This document shows positions 1 through 6,484 of a stretch of DNA of 6,552 nt, piece after piece. This DNA is from Treponema sp. (GTDB lineage: Bacteria > Spirochaetota > Spirochaetia > Treponematales > Breznakiellaceae). The notes below the pieces were generated by a model, which was not told the origin of the DNA, made no database searches, and saw only the letters and a program-made list of their open reading frames with translations. The translations under genes and the position numbers were made by a program. Position 1 is the stretch's first letter. Every line of letters begins with the position of its first letter. The stretch covers positions 1 to 6,552 of the forward strand of contig JAISBK010000068.1 of the NCBI GenBank assembly GCA_031266255.1. Reading direction: 5' to 3'.

Positions 1-2825
1 GTGTTGCCGCTGATTTTTGCGCCGTCTTTTAAGACAAGGTTCCCGCCTGAATTGACCCGAACCAATGAGTCGTTATTACTGCTGTGTCCCTTGAGGGTAA
101 CGCGGTCGTCTAATACCAGCGTTACGCCGCCGGCAACCGTGAAAAGCGATCCGTTACCCGAAAGACTCACGATTCTCTCCCCACCCTTCCCTTTAAGCGT
201 TATCGTTATATCCGTACCTGCATAGGAAAACGTTTGCGGCTGGATAGTTTCATTTCTTGTTAATGACAAGGTATAATGGGTTAAGCGTACCGCGTTTACG
301 GAAAGCCAAGAGAGGGTGTCAGACAGATTAGTAACGTCAATCTCCACAGGAAGCGTTGTAACCGCTACTGCTGTTGGAGTGGAATAAGCGCTTTCAACGC
401 TGTTTGCAGCCACCGCACTTACCTTATAGTAATAGGTTCCCCTCGTAGTAACGGTCTCAGTATAAGACGACGACGTGGACGTACCTACTTCTGTATACGT
501 TCCGGTTTGACTGTTTGATCGATAAATATTGTACGATCTTGCTCCGGTAACCGCGTTCCACGAAAGGGTAACTTGAGCGTCCGCTATACTTGCGGTCACA
601 TTTGTCGGTGCGGACACATTTGTCGGGTTTGAGGGGAAATTGACGTTGCCATACGATATACGGTAATAATCTATGTCATTCTTGTACAAGTACGCCGTGA
701 CTTTTTGCGCGTTTAGTGAAACAGCCGCGCTTTCCATGTTGTTCGGCTCATATCTCGCTGTATCAAAAAACGTGCTGAAATCCCCGTCAGCCTCAACCCC
801 TATGCCCAGCGCATACCTGGTCTCGGTTTCTATGGTCGCGCCTGAGAACACCAGCAGATAATCCCCAGACGTGCGCCGCGGCACAGCTACAGACCCGTTT
901 GTAACGTTAGTAAACGAATACGTCTTGGAGTCAGGGGATATGAGAATACCAGAGACCGGCTTCTCCGCTTTTATAGTAAAGTCCATGGACTCCTTGTAAA
1001 ACCGTAATGACACCGAGTCGTCCCAAGTCTTGCCTGTCCCATCCACTATTCTTATGTTTATCTTCTTGTACTCATGGTCGCTCGCAAGCGCGGAACACCT
1101 AACACCTATGGGGACCTTCTTCTTCATGCCCGGTTCAATCGTGCCTAATATGCCCTGCAAGGTCCCGGTTATGCTTACACCGCTCGGCTCGGTAATGGTA
1201 TACGAAGGCGCAGGACAGTCCTCATCCCCCGTGTTCTCAAATTCAATTTCAAACTGATAAGCCTCGCTCATATAAAGCTCGGTCAAGTCTGTGGAGGACT
1301 GAGTGGAAATGAGAGAGGTCTTGAAATTTACTCCCCGGGTAATGGTAACGACGCCTATGTCGCCTCCGTCGCTCGTGGGTATTACCGTTACCGAAGTCCC
1401 GCCTTGGGGGGTGAGTTTGTATGCGTCCCCCAGAATGACCCCTTCTGCGGTGAACTTCCCCTCCGCATCGGTATCAGCGGTCAAGTCGTTTGCTTTGTTG
1501 TTCAGGTTTTCTATGGAGACGCGGATCCCGCCCAAGCCTCCGCTGATAGCGCGCCCGGAACCCTCCGCACCGACTATCGTACCGGTGAAGCTGGCGGTCG
1601 CAACACGGGATGCATACAGATAGTACTTCCTGCCTTGGTCTGTTACTTCAATGACCCGGTCTGACTGCTTGGTCAGGGTAGCGCTCATTGAGGCGTCTGC
1701 GCCGTTTATCTTGAGTGCGTTGTTGGATATATACCACTTGTCTCCGGTGTCCATACGTAACCACTCGCCCCACAGTTCTTTCGGGTACGTTTCGTTACCA
1801 CCCTCTACCACACCACCCGGAGGGCAAGCGGCGAGGGCCAACACCGTCAAAATCATAGCGAGTATCACATAATCCCTGCTGCTCTCTACTAAGGGCGCGG
1901 AATTAACCTGTATGGAATCAAAGGAATGTCCATACCCAATCTGGGCATAGACGTTCCCTCCTAACGGAATAAACGCGCATACTTCCAGTTTCAACGACTG
2001 GCTTATGGTCTTGCTTTCAGGGGTAAACCATTTGAATTGATCGTCAAAATCAATGACCTGGTAATCCAATGTGGAATAATCGTATAAAAGTGCCAGGGAT
2101 GCGTACTTGAACAGCGTAACGGTAAGATCCGCGTAAAAATAGGGACCCCCAGAGGTTTCCTGGGAATAATCCGCACTACGCGGGTCCATAAGGGGCGTAA
2201 TCTTCATATCTTGGTGCGCGCTCAGGTAGAAGATAGGTACCACGCCCCCGTTGACCACCGCTCTAAACCATTCCGATTGATAATTAAATCCAAGGGTAAT
2301 AGTGGGGCCCACGCTGTGCGTGGTAAAGTCGTTGGAAAACGAGTTCACCCGCTCTTTGCCTAAGGTCTCTAAGGCAGGCATATTGAAAAAGCCCTTTTCA
2401 GTACTGGCGTAATACTCGTAGTATAGCCCGCCACCGGCCTTGAGTTGGACCCCCGGCCGGTTAAAGAAAGCGAACTCAAAGGGCGTGAGAAAGAGCGCAA
2501 AGGTCTCGTCTTTAACCGCGTTAATGGAGTCTGGGACGGTTTCGTCAAACTGCTCGTTCTTGGCGGTGTTGGAAAAACGGAGGCGCACGTTTCCCGTGCT
2601 CTTAGGGGTGTAGTGATAACCGAGGGATATATCGGTTATGGAGCCGTCTTTCAGGACTTTGGGTGCCAGAGAAAAGGAGAATTTCTCCTGACTCTGTGTG
2701 GCAAGGGGGACGGCGAGTATCCAAAGTACCGCGGCAAAAAGGGATTTTGCCCGCAGCCCGATACCCGTCGCACGATTGAAAACCCGTATACAGGCGGCCA
2801 ACCCGTCAGTGGTTTTTTGACTCAT
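1..2825 (-). CDS. Partial giant surface protein: N-terminal beta-barrel fused in frame to a lipoprotein-like, multi-module passenger
   Basis: I read the minus strand codon by codon and found no stop from the ATG at 2825 to the left edge (941 codons plus two bases); the 3' end is missing. The start is fixed by AGGAGG 8 bases upstream. Residues 1-46 are a signal peptide with a long basic n-region and a hydrophobic core near 29-42. Residues 47-318 alternate polar and aromatic/hydrophobic residues with many Gly, Tyr and Phe, as in outer-membrane beta-barrels. Residues 320-334 are a hydrophobic run ending LALAAC, like a lipoprotein signal. After Cys334 come a small domain with KELWGEW at 349-355, a carboxypeptidase-regulatory-like beta domain (about 409-490), a CARDB-like domain (about 500-615, with Cys537 and Cys577), a pre-peptidase-C-like motif (YEPNN at 692-696, DIDYY to 721), a fibronectin-III domain (about 740-822), and beta-helix-like repeats rich in LVL, VTLKG and VNSGG. 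Function is unknown; a surface or adhesin role is inferred. It could instead be two translated products (see the internal site at 1824-1877). Confidence 0.85.
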   Translation of the reverse strand, partial: MSQKTTDGLAACIRVFNRATGIGLRAKSLFAAVLWILAVPLATQSQEKFSFSLAPKVLKDGSITDISLGYHYTPKSTGNVRLRFSNTAKNEQFDETVPDSINAVKDETFALFLTPFEFAFFNRPGVQLKAGGGLYYEYYASTEKGFFNMPALETLGKERVNSFSNDFTTHSVGPTITLGFNYQSEWFRAVVNGGVVPIFYLSAHQDMKITPLMDPRSADYSQETSGGPYFYADLTVTLFKYASLALLYDYSTLDYQVIDFDDQFKWFTPESKTISQSLKLEVCAFIPLGGNVYAQIGYGHSFDSIQVNSAPLVESSRDYVILAMILTVLALAACPPGGVVEGGNETYPKELWGEWLRMDTGDKWYISNNALKINGADASMSATLTKQSDRVIEVTDQGRKYYLYASRVATASFTGTIVGAEGSGRAISGGLGGIRVSIENLNNKANDLTADTDAEGKFTAEGVILGDAYKLTPQGGTSVTVIPTSDGGDIGVVTITRGVNFKTSLISTQSSTDLTELYMSEAYQFEIEFENTGDEDCPAPSYTITEPSGVSITGTLQGILGTIEPGMKKKVPIGVRCSALASDHEYKKINIRIVDGTGKTWDDSVSLRFYKESMDFTIKAEKPVSGILISPDSKTYSFTNVTNGSVAVPRRTSGDYLLVFSGATIETETRYALGIGVEADGDFSTFFDTARYEPNNMESAAVSLNAQKVTAYLYKNDIDYYRISYGNVNFPSNPTNVSAPTNVTASIADAQVTLSWNAVTGARSYNIYRSNSQTGTYTEVGTSTSSSYTETVTTRGTYYYKVSAVAANSVESAYSTPTAVAVTTLPVEIDVTNLSDTLSWLSVNAVRLTHYTLSLTRNETIQPQTFSYAGTDITITLKGKGGERIVSLSGNGSLFTVAGGVTLVLDDRVTLKGHSSNNDSLVRVNSGGNLVLKDGAKISGN
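591..626 (-). repeat. Two tandem 18-bp units encoding PTNVSA and PTNVTA
   Basis: Positions 591-608 and 609-626 are the same 18 bases with a single difference (t versus a at the sixth base). On the coding strand they give PTNVSA (residues 734-739) followed by PTNVTA (740-745). They lie at the boundary between the pre-peptidase-like motif and the fibronectin-III domain, where a linker of variable length would be tolerated. The in-frame unit length and near identity suggest a recent slippage duplication. Confidence 0.85.
1824..1877 (-). other. Internal lipobox and possible internal translation start inside the large surface gene
   Basis: This stretch encodes residues 317-334 (RDYVILAMILTVLALAAC). 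A positive residue, then about 14 hydrophobic residues, then L-A-A-C followed by PPGG is the layout of a lipoprotein signal peptide cleaved by signal peptidase II, yet it sits 316 residues into the protein. A GTG codon at 1868 is preceded by AGGGA with 4 bases between, and an ATG lies at 1856, so separate initiation of a lipoprotein is conceivable. Such a product would lack the usual basic n-region, which counts against it. If translation runs through from 2825, the segment would be a hydrophobic joint between the barrel and the downstream modules. Confidence 0.5.
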
Positions 2826-2833
2826 GGTCTATT

Positions 2834-2839
2834 CCTCCT
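2834..2839 (-). promoter_or_regulatory. Strong Shine-Dalgarno site for the minus-strand surface gene
   Basis: On the minus strand AGGAGG is followed by 8 bases and then the ATG at 2825. This consensus site decides the start of the large surface protein. It contrasts with the plus-strand lipoprotein gene on the other side of the intergenic region, which has no such site. Confidence 0.85.
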
Positions 2840-2888
2840 CATGTATGCCGAATAGGGCGTTTGTACCTCCAAACAGGGTATTGTTTAC

Positions 2889-2940
2889 AGATTTTGGGTT
2901 ACAGTCTAAAGATTTTTGGGCGAAGTCTTTAGATTTTGAG
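2889..2940. repeat. Array of 21-bp-spaced repeats with an embedded 8-bp inverted repeat; candidate operator
   Basis: AGATTTT followed by a G-rich end starts at 2889, 2910 and 2931, exactly 21 bases apart. The first two units also share AGTCT at the same internal position. Inside the array TCTAAAGA (2905-2912) and TCTTTAGA (2926-2933) form a perfect 8-bp inverted repeat with its arms also 21 bases apart. An inverted AAAGACT follows at 2950-2956 and a looser AGTCTTTTTTCAGATTC at 3021-3037. The array begins 64 bases upstream of the minus-strand start codon. A spacing of two helical turns suits a regulator binding one face of the DNA. A weak minus-strand promoter (TAGACT at 2903-2908, AACAAT at 2880-2885, 17-base spacer) overlaps it, but I am unsure of that promoter. 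Confidence 0.55.
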
Positions 2941-2971
2941 CCGTGAGCCAAAGACTGTTGTTTGCTCTGTA

Positions 2972-3001
2972 TTGGTTAAAAGCATGAAAATAGTGTAGTA
3001 T
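2972..3001 (+). promoter_or_regulatory. Possible sigma-70 promoter upstream of the lipoprotein-ABC-F operon
   Basis: TTGGTT (2972-2977), an 18-base spacer and TAGTAT (2996-3001) make a plausible but imperfect -35/-10 pair; TATATT at 2999-3004 is an alternative -10. Transcription from here would begin near 3008 and leave a leader of about 105 bases that contains the split inverted repeat at 3059-3100. It competes with the better -10 box at 3100. Confidence 0.3.
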
Positions 3002-3058
3002 ATTTTTGAACTATTGCGCAAGTCTTTTTTCAGATTCTGCACTAAGTCAAAAAAGTAA

Positions 3059-3100
3059 ACCGGGCATTGCGGCTCCTAGTTTTTATGCCCCAATTCCGGT
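3059..3100. repeat. Split inverted repeat abutting the -10 box
   Basis: GGGCAT (3062-3067) pairs with ATGCCC (3085-3090), and an outer ACCGG (3059-3063) pairs with CCGGT (3096-3100), with an unpaired CAATT on the right side. The last base of the right arm is the first base of TATAAT. On DNA this could be an operator or activator site. In RNA it could fold only if transcription begins further upstream, for example at the 2972-3001 promoter. Confidence 0.4.
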
Positions 3101-3105
3101 ATAAT
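3100..3105 (+). promoter_or_regulatory. Consensus -10 box 8 bases before a start codon; candidate leaderless promoter
   Basis: TATAAT is a perfect -10 hexamer and the ATG begins at 3114, so transcription starting about 7 bases after the box would begin at or just before the start codon. The bases between the box and the ATG contain no Shine-Dalgarno-like sequence. No convincing -35 is seen at 16-19 bases upstream (CTAGTT and TAGTTT lie there); the inverted repeat at 3059-3100 occupies that space. Confidence 0.55.
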
Positions 3106-3113
3106 AACACCCT

Positions 3114-4469
3114 ATGATACATAGAAATAACCGGTTTCTCTTTCCCCTGATGCTCTTTGCAGTAAGCAGCTTCACGATGCTCTTGGGCTCTTGCGGCCCT
3201 CGACCCTTGGGATGGGGAATCTTATTATGGTTCTTGGAGGATCCTGCAGTGCCTTCGGGGGAGGTGTTGCCGGTTTATAGCGAATCAACGATCGATCAGG
3301 TTTGGGAGGCAGGTATCCCTGAAACATACCGGTCCAATGCGGTTACTACCGTTAAGATCCCCTTTTCCAAACTGGAACTGATAAAAAACAAAAAGGCCGC
3401 GCTAACACAAGCCAGAGCTTTTGCACCGTTCGCCCAGACCTACGGGGAAACCTTGCAAGACGGGCTTCCCATACGAGAGGCCCCAGATAACAGCGCCAAA
3501 CGGGTGTACCGGCTCAGGCAGGGAGAGCTTATCAAGGTCCTGTCTCAGGTTGAGGGGACTCAGGCCATAAGCACTACGGGGAATCCCCTGCCCGGTCAAT
3601 GGTATCAGGTTTTAACTCAAGACGGGAGCCGGGGTTACTGTTTCTCCTATCGGCTGCGGCTTTTTGAACATGCAGGAGGCCCCTTGCAGCTTGTCCATGA
3701 AGTACAGGAAGCTGCGGATCCGGATATTGAAAAAGTGTTACAGCAAACCTGGTCGCCTGAGTTCTATGGCACCATGATTGCCTTAAAGAAAATAGACCTG
3801 GAAGAGCTGTCCCGGCAGTGGCGTTTTGCACCAGCAGAGGAACCGGGGATCGCCCATATCTATGTGCCTACCGTAGACAAAACCTTTTCCTATACCGGCA
3901 TCCGTGCCGAAGGGGATAGGTCCTGGCGCTTTGAAGGCGCCTCCCTTCAGATGCGCCTGCGCTCGGATACTTCATTGGAAGTGCAGTTTACCGAAAGCGG
4001 CAGCGCGCTGCAGACCCTGCTTTTCCTGGCCCTGCCATCGGATGTGGAGGAAATTATCCGCCAGGAGCTTGCGCGCCGGGATCTGCTTTTCATGAGTATC
4101 TATACCCTGGGGCCGGTGTTCCGCAGCGACAATTACGGGGTCCTTTCATTTTCTCAGGAAGGCAGGTTCTCTTGGACCGGTTATGAACGGCTCATTCCCT
4201 GGGTGATTCCCCCGGCTGCCCAAGGAAGCGGTACCTTGGCTATGGGGCTTTTTCTTGCGCCTGATCTCCAGCACCGCTATGACGGCGCTTTTTCCCTGTA
4301 CCTTGACGGGCAGCTCAGGGATGCCGACCAGAGGATTCACTTCTTATATACCCTTGAATCCCAAGGGTTCAGGATCGAGTATGTACCGCCGTCCAATCTG
4401 GATGGCGTAACCGTTACCCGGCGGGCAAGTTCCCCGATGGTTATCTATTTTGCTAAGGCTGAGTCCTAG
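3114..4469 (+). CDS. Lipoprotein with a bacterial SH3 (SH3b) domain
   Basis: The 451-residue product starts with a lipoprotein signal: basic n-region (R4, R7), hydrophobic core 8-24, lipobox LLGSC with Cys27 as the lipidated residue, so it should be anchored in an envelope membrane. Residues about 108-185 look like an SH3b domain: a turn reading GLPIREAPDNSAK, then the paired strands around VYRLRQGELIKVL, then WYQVLTQDGSRGYCFSYRL. SH3b domains often bind peptidoglycan or other envelope ligands; the ligand here is unknown. The rest (about 190-451) is a beta-rich region I do not recognise, with many aromatic residues. An in-frame TAA at 3105 bars an earlier start; the next Met (13) would lose the basic n-region, so ATG 3114 is chosen although no ribosome binding site precedes it. 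The ABC-F gene follows after 3 bases. Confident as a lipoprotein, moderately so for SH3b, not for role. Confidence 0.88.
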   Translation: MIHRNNRFLFPLMLFAVSSFTMLLGSCGPRPLGWGILLWFLEDPAVPSGEVLPVYSESTIDQVWEAGIPETYRSNAVTTVKIPFSKLELIKNKKAALTQARAFAPFAQTYGETLQDGLPIREAPDNSAKRVYRLRQGELIKVLSQVEGTQAISTTGNPLPGQWYQVLTQDGSRGYCFSYRLRLFEHAGGPLQLVHEVQEAADPDIEKVLQQTWSPEFYGTMIALKKIDLEELSRQWRFAPAEEPGIAHIYVPTVDKTFSYTGIRAEGDRSWRFEGASLQMRLRSDTSLEVQFTESGSALQTLLFLALPSDVEEIIRQELARRDLLFMSIYTLGPVFRSDNYGVLSFSQEGRFSWTGYERLIPWVIPPAAQGSGTLAMGLFLAPDLQHRYDGAFSLYLDGQLRDADQRIHFLYTLESQGFRIEYVPPSNLDGVTVTRRASSPMVIYFAKAES

Positions 4470-4472
4470 CGT

Positions 4473-6458
4473 ATGGGTTTGGTTCAGATTACCAAGGTTT
4501 CTCTCGCCTTTGGAGACCGGGATATCCTGCAAGAGGTCAGCCTCTCCTTATCTGCAGGTTCCCGATCAAGTCTAGCCGGTTCTAATGGATCCGGAAAATC
4601 CACCCTGATGAAGATCATTGCGGGTCTTATTTCCGGGGATTCAGGAGACCGGGCAGTACAGAAAGGCAGCCGAATCGCGTATCTTCCCCAATCCGGCATT
4701 ATATATCAGGGGCGGACCCTGCGGGAGGAAGCGGAAACCGCGTATACCGGGATCATTGCCTTGCTCCATGAGATGGAAGCCATTGGCCGTACCCTGGAAG
4801 GGGCAACCCAGGACAACCGGAATACCGAACGCTTACTGGAAGCGTACCACCGGATCCAGGATCAGATAGACCAGTCCGGGTATTACCAGCGGGAGCAAAC
4901 TATCGCTATCGTGCTCTCCGGCCTTGGCTTCCTTCCTACGGATATGGATCGGGCCGCCGGGGAGTTTTCCGGCGGCTGGCAGATGCGTATTGCCCTGGCC
5001 AAGGTACTCCTTGAACATCCCGACATCTTGCTCTTGGATGAACCTACCAATTACTTGGACATTGAAGCCCGGGCCTGGCTTGAATCGTGGCTGCGTTCCT
5101 TTACCGGCGGCTATTTGCTGGTTTCTCATGACCGGTACTTTCTGGACCAAACCATTACCGAGGTCTATGAACTCTTTCAGGGTAAGCTCACTCGGTACGG
5201 GGGGAACTACACCGCGTATGAACAGGTTCGGGATCAAGCCCTGGAAACCTTGATGAAACTCTATGAGGCCCAGCAAGAGGAAATCGCCAAAGCAGAAGCC
5301 CTGATCCGCCGGTTCCGCTACAAGGCCAGCAAGGCCGCCATGGTCCAGGAGCGGATAAAAAAACTGGAAAAGATGGAACGCATAGTGATTCCTGAATCCT
5401 TGAAGCATATCCGCATCACCTTTTCCCCGCTGCCTCATGCAGGGCGGCTTGCCCTGAGTTTGGAAGGGGTAGGGAAACGCTATGGGAGCAGGCAGGTTCT
5501 TTCAGGACTGGATCTGGTCGTGGAATCAAGGGAACGGCTGGTGGTGGTAGGCCGCAATGGCGCAGGAAAAACCACCTTACTGCGGATCCTTTCCGGCGGG
5601 GATCAGGAATTTCAAGGAAGCCTCTGGTATGGTGTGGGTGTTCAGCCGGGGTATTTTTCCCAAGATGCAGCGGAAACTCTCGGTGGTGCTGAAACCGTCC
5701 TTACCTTCATGGAAGCCGCGGCTCCTACGGCGCTCTTCCCTAAAGTACGGGACCTGCTCGGTGCGTTTTTGTTTCAGGGAGAAGATGTGTACAAGTCCCT
5801 TTCCGTACTTTCCGGTGGTGAAAAGAGTAGGCTTGCCCTGCTGAGAATGCTCCTCAAACCTATGAACCTCCTCATCCTGGATGAGCCTACCAATCACCTG
5901 GACCTCTATTCCAAAGATATTCTGCTTGACACCCTGCGGGCCTATACCGGAACCATCATCTTTGTGTCCCATGATCGTGCTTTTATGGAGGCGTTATCCA
6001 CTAAGACCCTGGAACTTTCCCCCCAAGGCCCCCGGCTGTTTTATGGGAATTATGGGTATTACCTGGACCGTCTTGCAGGGGAAGAGTCCCCGGACCTTAA
6101 GCCCCTTGAAGACCGTCCTCGTGAGATGTCGGGTCCGGTTTCACCTCGTGCAGTTACGCCTAGCGCAGCTACGCTTAGCGCAGCTATGCCCAGCGCAGCT
6201 GAACACCGGGAAAAAGAGAAACAGCGGCAGATCCGGATCCGGCGGCTTGAGCGGCATGAAGCGGAAATTCTTAAGACCCTGGAGGATCTTGAATCGGCAA
6301 AGGCCCGGCTGGAAGGGGAATTGGCAAGCCCCGAAGTGTATCGTCATGGGGACAATGCCCGGCGTGTTAAGGCGCATCTGGACGAAGTGAGTGCGCACAT
6401 CGACGATAAAACCCGGGAATGGGAAGCCACCGCAGAAGAACTTGAACGCAATCGTTGA
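4473..6458 (+). CDS. ABC-F family ATPase (YdiF/YheS-like ribosome-associated factor)
   Basis: The 661-residue product has two ATPase domains and no membrane segments, the hallmark of ABC-F proteins, which bind the ribosomal E site and act on stalled or starting ribosomes. Domain 1: Walker A GSNGSGKST (36-44), signature FSGGWQ (165-170), Walker B ILLLDEPTNYLD ending at 196, switch His219. Domain 2: Walker A GRNGAGKTT (360-368), signature LSGGE (446-450), Walker B with D470 and E471, switch His500. Both catalytic glutamates are present. Between the domains, residues 245-318 form the charged helical interdomain linker, including FRYKASKAAMVQERIKKLEK. It is not extended as in many antibiotic-resistance ABC-F proteins, so a housekeeping role is more likely. 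A C-terminal coiled coil (about 577-659) follows an Ala-rich repeat linker. The ATG lies 3 bases after the lipoprotein stop with only a weak AAGG about 14 bases upstream, suggesting translational coupling. The family is near certain; the exact subfamily and cellular target are inferred. Confidence 0.96.
   Translation: MGLVQITKVSLAFGDRDILQEVSLSLSAGSRSSLAGSNGSGKSTLMKIIAGLISGDSGDRAVQKGSRIAYLPQSGIIYQGRTLREEAETAYTGIIALLHEMEAIGRTLEGATQDNRNTERLLEAYHRIQDQIDQSGYYQREQTIAIVLSGLGFLPTDMDRAAGEFSGGWQMRIALAKVLLEHPDILLLDEPTNYLDIEARAWLESWLRSFTGGYLLVSHDRYFLDQTITEVYELFQGKLTRYGGNYTAYEQVRDQALETLMKLYEAQQEEIAKAEALIRRFRYKASKAAMVQERIKKLEKMERIVIPESLKHIRITFSPLPHAGRLALSLEGVGKRYGSRQVLSGLDLVVESRERLVVVGRNGAGKTTLLRILSGGDQEFQGSLWYGVGVQPGYFSQDAAETLGGAETVLTFMEAAAPTALFPKVRDLLGAFLFQGEDVYKSLSVLSGGEKSRLALLRMLLKPMNLLILDEPTNHLDLYSKDILLDTLRAYTGTIIFVSHDRAFMEALSTKTLELSPQGPRLFYGNYGYYLDRLAGEESPDLKPLEDRPREMSGPVSPRAVTPSAATLSAAMPSAAEHREKEKQRQIRIRRLERHEAEILKTLEDLESAKARLEGELASPEVYRHGDNARRVKAHLDEVSAHIDDKTREWEATAEELERNR
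6156..6200 (+). repeat. Three tandem 15-bp units encoding TPSAA, TLSAA, MPSAA
   Basis: Units at 6156-6170, 6171-6185 and 6186-6200 each end in agcgcagct and differ only near their 5' ends; the 15 bases before them (6141-6155) may be a decayed fourth copy. The reading frame is kept because each unit is five codons (residues 562-576). The repeats sit in the linker between the second ATPase domain and the C-terminal coiled coil, so copy number would change the reach of the coiled coil without disturbing either domain. Confidence 0.85.
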
Positions 6459-6484
6459 GATAGAACCTATTATTTCGGTATAAA
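6455..6484 (+). promoter_or_regulatory. Candidate sigma-70 promoter for a gene to the right of the window
   Basis: TTGAGA (6455-6460) and TATAAA (6479-6484), each five of six to consensus, are separated by 18 bases. The -35 overlaps the ABC-F stop codon TGA (6456-6458). Transcription would start near 6491 and read out of the window. The remaining bases to 6552 show no convincing gene; a T-run at 6517-6522 is not preceded by a stable hairpin, so I do not call a terminator after the ABC-F gene. Confidence 0.45.

Noticed and set aside
2790..2801. LAAC at residues 9-12 of the surface protein resembling a lipobox
   Set aside because: No hydrophobic core precedes it; the hydrophobic signal core comes later at residues 29-42.
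2822..2842. A six-codon frame (MRRNRP) whose TGA overlaps the ATG of the surface gene on the minus strand
   Set aside because: Its AGG AGG codons are the Shine-Dalgarno site itself and it has no ribosome site at proper distance; most likely chance.
2445..2855. A 136-codon plus-strand open frame opposite the start of the surface gene
   Set aside because: It lies antisense to the barrel-coding frame, has no ribosome binding site, and its composition is explained by the minus-strand codons. Other plus-strand frames in 1-1872 are rejected for the same reason.
3014..3021. The palindrome TTGCGCAA in the intergenic region
   Set aside because: An isolated 8-bp palindrome is expected by chance at this scale and no second copy is seen nearby.
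4833..5438. A 201-codon minus-strand open frame inside the ABC-F gene
   Set aside because: The plus-strand frame carries all ABC-F motifs across this stretch; the antisense frame is a by-product of codon bias.
3114..6458. The lipoprotein and ATPase genes as an ABC transporter operon
   Set aside because: There is no permease, the ATPase is a tandem ABC-F type without membrane segments, and the lipoprotein has an SH3b domain in place of a substrate-binding fold.
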